A stretch of 64,000 nucleotides of DNA from Sedimenticola thiotaurini (GTDB lineage: Bacteria; Pseudomonadota; Gammaproteobacteria; Chromatiales; Chromatiaceae), in assembly GCF_001007875.1 (NCBI RefSeq), contig NZ_CP011412.1:806001-870000 (forward strand). Direction: 5' to 3'. The notes under the pieces were generated by a model, which did not search any database, was not told the DNA's origin, and saw only the letters and a program-made list of their open reading frames with translations. Made by a program: the position numbers and the translations under genes. This document shows, piece by piece, positions 57,734 to 64,000 of this stretch. Numbering within the stretch: the stretch's first letter is position 1; each line of letters opens with the position of its first letter.

Positions 57734-58492
57734 ATGTGGTCGTATCAGGCGTGGCGTAACAGACGTATTCTCTCCCGTAGCTCTGTGGATGAATCGGTCT
57801 GGATGGGGCTGTTCGAGCGTATGCCCTTGTTGCATCGTCTGAATCTGGAAGAGTGGGGACGTCTACGCGAACTATCGTTGCTGTTTTTACATGCCAAGGC
57901 GATTGAACCGGTTCAGGGCTTGGAACTGGGTCAGGAACAGCGCTTGCTGATCGCTGTGCAGGCCTGTCTGCCGATTCTGAACCTGAACCTGGACTGGCTC
58001 GACGGCTGGGTGGAAATCATTGTCTATCCGGATGCATTTATCACCCGAAGGGAAGCGGTGGATGGGGCTGGTGTGGTGCATACACACCGCAATATCCTGG
58101 GTGGCGAAGCCTGGCTGCGGGGTCCCCTGGTACTCTCCTGGCGTGATATCGAAGCCTCAGAACCGGGCCAGAACCTGGTTATCCACGAAATAGCTCACAA
58201 GCTGGATATGCTGGACGGGCGGGCCAACGGTTACCCACCCATCCATAAGCAGATGATCCGACAGGAGTGGAGCGCCAAATTTACAGCGGCCTATGATGAT
58301 CTGTTACATCGCTGTAATAGGGGGGAGGAGAGCGGGATCAACCCCTACGCGGCGGAAAATCCGGCTGAATTCTTCGCCGTGTGCAGTGAATATTTTTTCC
58401 AGTCCCCTGAGCTTCTGGCGCGAATTTATCCCCAGGTTTATGGCCAGTTGAGCCTTTTTTACCGCCAGTCTCCGTTACCTGAAAGCGACTGA
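57734..58492 (+). CDS. mtfA: MtfA zinc metallopeptidase
   Basis: A 252-residue cytosolic zinc peptidase. The metal-binding motif is His151-Glu152-xx-His155 in NLVIHEIAHKLDMLDGRANG, with the downstream acidic ligand region ENPAEFFAVCSEYFFQSP. MtfA of E. coli binds the glucose repressor Mlc and has aminopeptidase activity. Length and motifs fit well; no glucose PTS gene is nearby. The ATG at 57734 follows a GTG one codon earlier. It converges on the LysR gene. Confidence 0.93.
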   Translation: MWSYQAWRNRRILSRSSVDESVWMGLFERMPLLHRLNLEEWGRLRELSLLFLHAKAIEPVQGLELGQEQRLLIAVQACLPILNLNLDWLDGWVEIIVYPDAFITRREAVDGAGVVHTHRNILGGEAWLRGPLVLSWRDIEASEPGQNLVIHEIAHKLDMLDGRANGYPPIHKQMIRQEWSAKFTAAYDDLLHRCNRGEESGINPYAAENPAEFFAVCSEYFFQSPELLARIYPQVYGQLSLFYRQSPLPESD

Positions 58493-58538
58493 TTTCGGTC
58501 TGAACAGCGGCCATCCGGTTGGCTTGGCTCCGTGGGCT

Positions 58539-59474
58539 CTAGTCGAGAACGCTGCGCTCCAGAAATCCTTTTTCTACCAACTGATTGAGTATCTCTCTGC
58601 TCTTCTCCTGAAAACGGTCCCTGAGTAGCCGTACCGCTGGTGTGATGGATTGCCGACTCGGACAGACAAGCCAGAGTTCGGTAGCTCTGGGCTTGAACTC
58701 GGGCAGGAGATTGACCACTCTTCCTGACAGCAGATCGGCGGACATGTCCAGACACGATTTTATCGCCACCCCTTTTCCGGCCACACACCAGCGTCTCACC
58801 AGATCGCCGTCATTGGAGGCGCGATCCCCGCGCATCTTGACCTTGTACTCTGTCCCGTTATGGGAGAACACCCAGAGATCGTGGATGACATCGTAGAGCT
58901 GATAGAACAACCCGTTGTGTGCGGCCAGGTCATGGGGGTGTTCCGGGGTTCCGTGCTTATCCAGGTACCCCTGGGTGGCGCAGAGAATGCCGGGGACATT
59001 GCAGATCTTGAAACCGTACAGATTAGCGTCAGTAGGGGAGCCGTAGCGTAGCGCCAGGTCTACGGAATCACGATAAAAGTCGATATTGCTGTCGCTGATG
59101 TTGATTTTCAGGCTGACGCCGGGGTAGATGTCCAGAAACTCATCAAGCCAGGGTGTCACCAGGTTTCGACCCAGGTCCGATGACAGGGCGATACGCAGTT
59201 CACCATCCACAATATCCAGACTATCCCGCATGTTCTGCCTGGCTTGTTCCAACAGGTTCAGCGCCTGTTCGCACTGGGGGATATAACGCTCTCCCGCACT
59301 GGAGAGCCGCAGCTGTCGCGTAGTGCGGATAAACAGCTCCATACCCAGGGCATTTTCCACCCGTTTAATCGCCGCACTGGCGGTGGCTGTACGCATATCC
59401 AGGTTGGTAGCTGCCGCCGTAATACTACGAAATTCAGCCACTTTCAGGACAACTTGAAGATCTTCCAGTAACAT
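58539..59474 (-). CDS. LysR family transcriptional regulator
   Basis: A 311-residue regulator. The N-terminal winged helix has MLLEDLQVVLKVAEFRSITA and SAAIKRVENALGMELFIRTT; the C-terminal part is a LysR substrate-binding domain with LSSDLGRNLVTPWLDEFLDIYP. I use the ATG at 59474, as a TTG three codons upstream overlaps the operator repeats. It is divergent from the three-oxidoreductase operon and likely controls it. The effector could be an electrophile or quinone, judging from the target enzymes; that is inference. Confidence 0.93.
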   Translation of the reverse strand: MLLEDLQVVLKVAEFRSITAAATNLDMRTATASAAIKRVENALGMELFIRTTRQLRLSSAGERYIPQCEQALNLLEQARQNMRDSLDIVDGELRIALSSDLGRNLVTPWLDEFLDIYPGVSLKINISDSNIDFYRDSVDLALRYGSPTDANLYGFKICNVPGILCATQGYLDKHGTPEHPHDLAAHNGLFYQLYDVIHDLWVFSHNGTEYKVKMRGDRASNDGDLVRRWCVAGKGVAIKSCLDMSADLLSGRVVNLLPEFKPRATELWLVCPSRQSITPAVRLLRDRFQEKSREILNQLVEKGFLERSVLD

Positions 59475-59527
59475 ATTATCCAATATTATTTGATAATGTT
59501 TCGTGCATTATCCTGTTTATAGGATAA
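59475..59527. promoter_or_regulatory. Repeated ATTATC half-sites in the LysR/oxidoreductase gap
   Basis: ATTATC (59475-59480) faces GATAAT (59492-59497) across 11 bases, and TTATCC (59508-59513) faces GGATAA (59522-59527) across 8 bases. The four half-sites lie directly upstream of the LysR start, about 100 bases from the divergent oxidoreductase gene. They have the form of paired LysR recognition and activation sites. Confidence 0.5.
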
Positions 59528-59624
59528 CAATCAATCCCTACCATCTACCCCAGTGAATAGTCGGGGTTGCCTCCTGCAACTTCGCTCTACTCCCCATCCG
59601 GGGATGATCAACTGGAGAAATTTT

Positions 59625-60659
59625 ATGAAAGCTGTTGGATATACCAAATGCCTGCCGATCGACAACGTGGACGCCTTAACCGATATTGAATTGCCCCAGC
59701 CGGTAGCGACCGGACGGGATCTGCTGATAAAAGTCGAGGCAATAGCGGTGAATCCTGCTGATTACAAGGTGCGCCAGAATATGGCACCGGCAGCGGGCGA
59801 AACCAAGGTGATTGGCTGGGACGCCGTCGGTGAGGTGATTGCAGCAGGGGAGTCAGTCAGCCGCTTCAAACCGGGGGATAGGGTCTATTATGCGGGCGAC
59901 ATCACCCGCCCGGGCTGCAACGCCGAATATCAACTGGTGGATGAACGTATTGTTGGCCACAAGCCGAAAAGCCTGTCAGACGCCGAAGCCGCTGCCTTGC
60001 CCCTGACCGCCATCACCGCCTGGGAAATTTTATTTGAGCATCTGGGTCTACAACAGCAGCACCCGGACACCGTGGAAAAATCTGCAGATATCATTCTGGT
60101 GGTCGGCGCGGCCGGTGGTGTGGGTTCGATTCTGGTTCAGCTGGCCAGCACGATCACCGGGGCAACCATTATCGCCACCGCTTCCCGTGAAAGCTCCCAG
60201 GCCTGGGTGAAAAAACTGGGCGCGCATCATGTGATTGATCACACCAAACCCATGCAGCCGCAGATCGAGGCACTGGGTATTGGTCAGGTTACCCATGTGG
60301 CCAGCCTGAACAGCACCGACTCCTACTTCGAGAGTTATACCGAGCTTCTGGCACCCTTTGGCAGGATTGCCATGATCGATGACCCGGAATCCCTGGATGT
60401 GACCAAGCTGAAACCCAGAAGCCTGTCACTACACTGGGAGTTCATGTTCGCCCGCTCCATGTTTCAGGCGCCCGATATGGCGGAGCAGGGCCGGCTGCTC
60501 AATCGTGTCTCGGATCTGGTGGATCAGGGCTATATTAAGACAACCATCGGCAAAAACCTCGGGGTCATCAATGCTGAAAACCTCCGGACAGCGCACCAGG
60601 CGTTGGAAACCGGTCGCTCAATCGGCAAGATCGTCCTGGAAGGTTTTCAGCTGTCCTGA
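59625..60659 (+). CDS. Zinc-type alcohol dehydrogenase-like (quinone oxidoreductase family) protein
   Basis: A 344-residue MDR-superfamily oxidoreductase. The start MKAVGYTKCLPIDNVDAL with GGAG eight bases upstream is clear, so 24 upstream codons are dropped. Motifs include VKVEAIAVNPADYKVRQ-like VEAIAVNPADYKVR, the segment VIGWDAVGEVIAAGESV, and the nucleotide-binding VVGAAGGVGSILVQLAS. No catalytic-zinc cysteine set is apparent, so it should reduce activated double bonds or quinones with NAD(P)H. It is first in the operon with the LLM and SDR genes, opposite the LysR regulator. Confidence 0.9.
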   Translation: MKAVGYTKCLPIDNVDALTDIELPQPVATGRDLLIKVEAIAVNPADYKVRQNMAPAAGETKVIGWDAVGEVIAAGESVSRFKPGDRVYYAGDITRPGCNAEYQLVDERIVGHKPKSLSDAEAAALPLTAITAWEILFEHLGLQQQHPDTVEKSADIILVVGAAGGVGSILVQLASTITGATIIATASRESSQAWVKKLGAHHVIDHTKPMQPQIEALGIGQVTHVASLNSTDSYFESYTELLAPFGRIAMIDDPESLDVTKLKPRSLSLHWEFMFARSMFQAPDMAEQGRLLNRVSDLVDQGYIKTTIGKNLGVINAENLRTAHQALETGRSIGKIVLEGFQLS

Positions 60660-61655
60660 ATGGAGTCAACAGAGACCGAGCCCATGGATACGCGGAAATT
60701 TCAGACCATTAACAGAGGGTACAACAGCACCTTCCAGCCCAACCGTCTGAGCCTTGGCCTGGTGGTACCGCTTGAGCACTATGCAACCGGTCCGGTGCCA
60801 ACCATTACGCGTCACCTGGAGCGTGTTCAACTGGTGGAACAGCTGGGCTTTGCCGCCGTCTGGTTGCGGGATGTACCGTTTAATGTCCCGTCCTTTGGCG
60901 ATGCGGGACAGACTTTCGATCCGTTTGTCTATCTCGGCCTGCTGGCTGCCCGGACAGAGCGGATCGCCCTTGGCGTCGCCAGTATCGTGCTGCCGCTGCG
61001 CCACCCGGCGCATGTGGCCAAGGCGGCGGCCAGCGTGGACCTGTTGTCCGGGGGCAGACTCATCCTGGGCGTGGCATCGGGCGACCGGCCCGAGGAGTAT
61101 CCGGCGCTCAATCTGCCGTTTGCCGAGCGGGGTGCCCGTTTCCGTACCAGCTTTGACTATATCAGGCGGATGTGGGAAGAGCGGCCAGCATTCGATAATC
61201 CGTTTGGCTCGCTTCAGGGCGACCTGGATATGTTGCCGAAACCGTTCTCCGGAAGGGTGCCGCTGCTAATCACCGGTGGCAGCCAGCAGGATCCGGACTG
61301 GATCGCCCGGAACGGCGAGGGCTGGATAACCTATCCGCGCGGTGTGGCAGCACAGGCCCGTATCATCAGTGATTGGCGGGAACGGGTGAAAGCGGCAGAT
61401 GAGCCCGCCAAGCCCGCCGTACAATCGCTCTATATCGACCTGACCGAAGACCCGGAAGCGGTTCCAGAACCGATTCACCTGGGTTTCCGCCTGGGCATAA
61501 ACCATCTTCGACGCTATCTGCAATCCCTGCAGGAGATCGGCATCAACCATGTTGCCCTGAACCTGCGCTTCAACCGGGCGGATATCGAAACAACCCTGAA
61601 ACAGCTGGCCGATGAGCTGTTGGCGGATTTTCCCGGGCCGGATCCTATTGAATAA
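60660..61655 (+). CDS. LLM class flavin-dependent oxidoreductase
   Basis: A 331-residue member of the luciferase-like monooxygenase fold. It has [52 protein letters not shown] and [20 protein letters not shown], all usual for F420/FMN-linked LLM proteins; a flavin-dependent activity is most likely in this background. Its substrate is unknown. The start codon directly follows the stop of the dehydrogenase gene, a sign of coupled translation; a second ATG eight codons in (60684) is an alternative. Confidence 0.9.
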   Translation: MESTETEPMDTRKFQTINRGYNSTFQPNRLSLGLVVPLEHYATGPVPTITRHLERVQLVEQLGFAAVWLRDVPFNVPSFGDAGQTFDPFVYLGLLAARTERIALGVASIVLPLRHPAHVAKAAASVDLLSGGRLILGVASGDRPEEYPALNLPFAERGARFRTSFDYIRRMWEERPAFDNPFGSLQGDLDMLPKPFSGRVPLLITGGSQQDPDWIARNGEGWITYPRGVAAQARIISDWRERVKAADEPAKPAVQSLYIDLTEDPEAVPEPIHLGFRLGINHLRRYLQSLQEIGINHVALNLRFNRADIETTLKQLADELLADFPGPDPIE

Positions 61656-61668
61656 GGAAAGAGAGATT

Positions 61669-62499
61669 ATGCAAAAAACCATTCTTGTTACCGGTTCCAC
61701 AGACGGTATCGGGTTGGAGACCGCCCGGACGCTGGTTGCTCGGGGCCATCGCGTGCTGCTGCATGGCCGTAATCCCGCCAAATTGGAAGAGGTGGAACGC
61801 TCCCTCTCCGGGATACCGGGTGATGGCGCGGTTAAGAGCTACGTGGCCGATCTGTCCCAACTGGCTGTAGTGGATAAATTGGCCCGGGCGATCACGGAGC
61901 GGCACGCAACACTGGATGTTTTGATCAACAATGCGGGGGTATTCAAAAGCGCCAATCCCATTACGGAGAATGGACTCGATGTGCGCTTTGCAGTCAATAG
62001 CATCGCACCCTATATGCTGACCCAACGCCTGTTGCCACTGCTGGGAACGACCGGGCGGGTAATCAACCTCTCATCCGCCGCTCAGTCCCCGGTCAACGTG
62101 AAGGCATTGGCAGGAGAGGTCAGACTGGACGACGACTTCAGTGCCTATGCACAAAGCAAACTGGCATTGACTATGTGGTCCCGCAGCCTGGCCCTGTCCC
62201 TGAAGGAAGCGGGGCCGGCCATAATCGCGGTCAACCCCGGCTCCTTGCTCGGCACCAAGATGGTGAAAGAGGGTTTTGGTACCGCGGGTAAAGATATCCG
62301 TATTGGCGCGGATATATTGACCCGTACGGCGCTGGATGATGGGTTTCAGCACGCATCCGGCCGCTATTTTGACAATGATACCAGGGCGTTCGCTTCGCCC
62401 CATGCCGATGCGCTCGATCCCGATAAAACCGCGATTGTTGTGCAGGCGATCGACAAAGTGGTGGCCGGTATGACCGACCAGTGGGGAAGTTCTGACTGA
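61669..62499 (+). CDS. Short-chain dehydrogenase/reductase
   Basis: A 276-residue SDR. It starts [20 protein letters not shown] with the TGxxxGIG cofactor motif, LINNAGVF, and the catalytic Ser and YxxxK in [10 protein letters not shown] and [19 protein letters not shown]. The C-terminal half has [28 protein letters not shown] box precedes the ATG at 61669; an upstream extension overlaps the LLM gene. It is last in the operon. Its substrate is not indicated; the gene set suggests detoxification of reactive carbonyls or similar compounds. Confidence 0.91.
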   Translation: MQKTILVTGSTDGIGLETARTLVARGHRVLLHGRNPAKLEEVERSLSGIPGDGAVKSYVADLSQLAVVDKLARAITERHATLDVLINNAGVFKSANPITENGLDVRFAVNSIAPYMLTQRLLPLLGTTGRVINLSSAAQSPVNVKALAGEVRLDDDFSAYAQSKLALTMWSRSLALSLKEAGPAIIAVNPGSLLGTKMVKEGFGTAGKDIRIGADILTRTALDDGFQHASGRYFDNDTRAFASPHADALDPDKTAIVVQAIDKVVAGMTDQWGSSD

Positions 62500-62605
62500 A
62501 TGACACTGGACTTGAACAATTCACCGCCAGTGAGAGCAGGGGATAACCAGATCCTCCCGGATAGCGATACAGCACTGGTTGGGTGCCTCGCCGTAAACAC
62601 AAGAT

Positions 62606-62627
62606 GCCGGCGACCCGGGTCGCCGGC
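62606..62627. repeat. 22-base perfect palindrome between convergent genes
   Basis: GCCGGCGACCC is followed directly by its reverse complement GGGTCGCCGGC, between the convergent SDR and nitroreductase genes. There is no T run on either side, so it may be a hairpin that aids termination or mRNA end protection, or a protein-binding site. Confidence 0.55.
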
Positions 62628-62659
62628 CGCAGTCGGTTATCTGATATCCAGAACCGGCG

Positions 62660-63313
62660 TTAAATATCGGTGAAAATTTTCTCGGCCGGCAGACGGGACT
62701 TGGGCAGTGAGGCGTTAAAATCGTCTTCGCTGCGGTAACCCAATGCAACCACAACGATGCTGGTGAGGCTTTTCTCCCGCAGCCCCAGGACCTCATCCAT
62801 GATCCGGTGATCAAATCCCTCAATCGGGCAGGCGTCCACTTCCAGCGTGGCGGCGCCCAGCAGCAGGGTCCCGAGGGAGAGATAGACCTGTTTCTCCATC
62901 CAGTGCTGGGTATCCTTGAGGTCAAATTGATGCAGGTTGGCGTAGAAACTGCGTCCAGTATGCTGACCCTGTTTAGCCTCCGCATTGGCAAAGCGTCCAT
63001 CCCGATCTTCCTGTTCCAGTACCTGCGTCAGATACTCCTGATCCATCGACGTGCGGGCACAGAAAACCACCACATGTGATGCGTTAAGGATTTTCGGTTC
63101 ATTGTAGGGATAATCGGCAGCGGTGGCGCTGGCCACCTTTTGTTTACCTTCGTCGGTGCTGGCAATCACATAGTGCCATGGCTGGGAGTTGACCGACGAT
63201 GGGCTGAATCGCAGCAGAGTCCGCAGCTGGTCGAAGGTTTTATCATTGATTTTCAGGTTCTTATCAAATGCCTTGGTAGCATGCCGGGTCTGGGCAAAAT
63301 GGGCGATATTCAT
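62660..63313 (-). CDS. nfsB: NAD(P)H nitroreductase, NfsB type
   Basis: A 217-residue FMN enzyme of the oxygen-insensitive nitroreductase family. It begins MNIAHFAQTRHATKAFDKNL, with the FMN-phosphate Arg-His in TRHATKAFD, and has LRFSPSSVNSQPWHYVIAST and the C-terminal IVVVALGYRSEDDFN. It reduces nitroaromatics and quinones in two-electron steps. It converges on the oxidoreductase operon and would fit a quinone/nitro stress response with it, though its own promoter lies on the far side. Confidence 0.95.
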   Translation of the reverse strand: MNIAHFAQTRHATKAFDKNLKINDKTFDQLRTLLRFSPSSVNSQPWHYVIASTDEGKQKVASATAADYPYNEPKILNASHVVVFCARTSMDQEYLTQVLEQEDRDGRFANAEAKQGQHTGRSFYANLHQFDLKDTQHWMEKQVYLSLGTLLLGAATLEVDACPIEGFDHRIMDEVLGLREKSLTSIVVVALGYRSEDDFNASLPKSRLPAEKIFTDI

Positions 63314-64000
63314 GGTTGTCTTGTCTCTGTTCCTGGGTTGGGATTCCGTGGTTGTTCATCTTAGTGGGCAATCCTAATCACCATGGATAGGTGGAAAAAC
63401 CGCCATGGTGGAGAATAAGTTTCAAAATTAATTTGAAAATGAAGCGCTCAAATCCAGGGATTGAGTATGCCTTACATCTCTGCATGCCCGACGGAGAGAC
63501 CGACGACGGGGCAGGAAACTTACCACAACGACCAAATCTCTCAAATTACTTAGGCAGCAAGTCCAGGTTAATTTAGAAAAGGGGTCATTATGCCAGTTCC
63601 AATGGTTTTCCCGGTTAAAACCCCATAACAGAAGAATTACGGGTGGTTTCGGACTGATATATAAATGCGCATAATGTATATTATGTTAAATTATCAATTC
63701 GGATAGAACAGCCGGATAGGAAATCGTTAACGTATGGTGTTGTCTCCCACCGATCGGCAGGTATACAGGATATTTAAGGGATTGGCCCGTCCTGAATGTT
63801 ATCGGGGGCTCGAATTGCACGCTCCTGTGGTATTGCACGCCCTGTCCCGAATTCACTGAAGAAACCGCAATGACAACGACCCAGACCGGAAAAGCGCATC
63901 CGGTTTTCCTCTTCGCAGGCCTCATATGTATCGAAGGAGATCAGCCTCTTGAACCTGTTGGCTAAATTCGCTGTTGTTGGCGGATGAAGATGGCAACTTG
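63314..64000. other. Right-end region without a supported gene
   Basis: I find no gene that I can support in the last ~690 bases. The part from ~63400 to ~63720 is AT-rich. A minus-strand ORF of 79 codons (63686-63925) lacks a recognisable product. AAGGAG at 63936 is followed by a TTG frame that stops after 12 codons. An ATG at 63984 opens a frame that runs off the window edge; too little is visible to judge it. Confidence 0.5.

Noticed and set aside
63686-63925. A 79-codon minus-strand ORF near the right end
   Set aside because: No recognisable product and no supporting start signal; the surrounding sequence looks intergenic.

Overview
The window is a GC-rich stretch of a gammaproteobacterial chromosome. 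The stretch from about 19.5 to 56 kb has the order lolC-lolD-(DUF2062)-comEC-exbB-exbD-lpxK-ycaR-kdsB-ptp-rne-rluC-HAD-sppA-maf-yceD-rpmF-plsX-fab-acpP-fabF-pabC-mltG-tmk-holB-pilZ-tatD, which I recall from Pseudomonas and Chromatiales-type genomes. A PrkB-like phosphoribulokinase homologue, an Na+-pumping oxaloacetate decarboxylase and several sensor proteins would fit a marine or sulfur-oxidising gammaproteobacterium of the Sedimenticola/Thiodiazotropha kind, but that placement is inference. I saw no rRNA, tRNA, CRISPR array, IS element or prophage.

Region 1 (1-19 kb) is a mosaic of short independent units. It begins with the 3' part of a GspA/ExeA-type ATPase joined to a membrane anchor and an OmpA peptidoglycan-binding domain. 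Then follow a DUF1631 protein, a GlxA-type AraC regulator divergent from fadH, a Crp/Fnr regulator with two palindromes at its 5' end, an HDOD protein, a YdcZ-type DMT transporter, a TauD/TfdA dioxygenase, phhB, a Sel1-SLT lytic transglycosylase, a DUF364 protein, pepD, a PrkB-like phosphoribulokinase homologue that has lost catalytic residues, a small downstream ORF, and the agmatine-to-putrescine pair aguA-aguB.

Region 2 (19-35.6 kb) is an envelope and RNA-metabolism block: lipoprotein release (lolCD), ComEC, ExbBD, lipid A and KDO synthesis (lpxK, kdsB), a tyrosine phosphatase, RNase E, and the divergent rluC-HAD-sppA genes. Region 3 (35.6-41.1 kb) interrupts the expected sppA-maf adjacency with a hypothetical gene, two lipoproteins, a NUDIX CoA pyrophosphatase, a membrane class III nucleotide cyclase and a PDC-sensor protein. 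Region 4 (41.1-45.4 kb) places oadGAB between maf and yceD behind an AT-rich spacer. Region 5 (45.5-56 kb) is the fatty-acid/phospholipid and cell-growth cluster; it has fabH but no fabD, and murB is missing from its usual place beside rne.

Region 6 (56-64 kb) holds an acyl-CoA thioesterase, a class V aminotransferase, the metallopeptidase mtfA, and a LysR regulator divergent from an operon of three oxidoreductases (zinc-type alcohol dehydrogenase, luciferase-like monooxygenase, SDR) facing an nfsB-type nitroreductase. The last 0.7 kb has no gene I can support.

The strongest unusual observation is the phosphoribulokinase homologue. It keeps the fold and substrate-binding motifs but has Ser at the catalytic-base position, Gln at the Walker B acid and Trp at the P-loop metal-ligand position. 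It looks like a pseudoenzyme, or an enzyme with changed chemistry.
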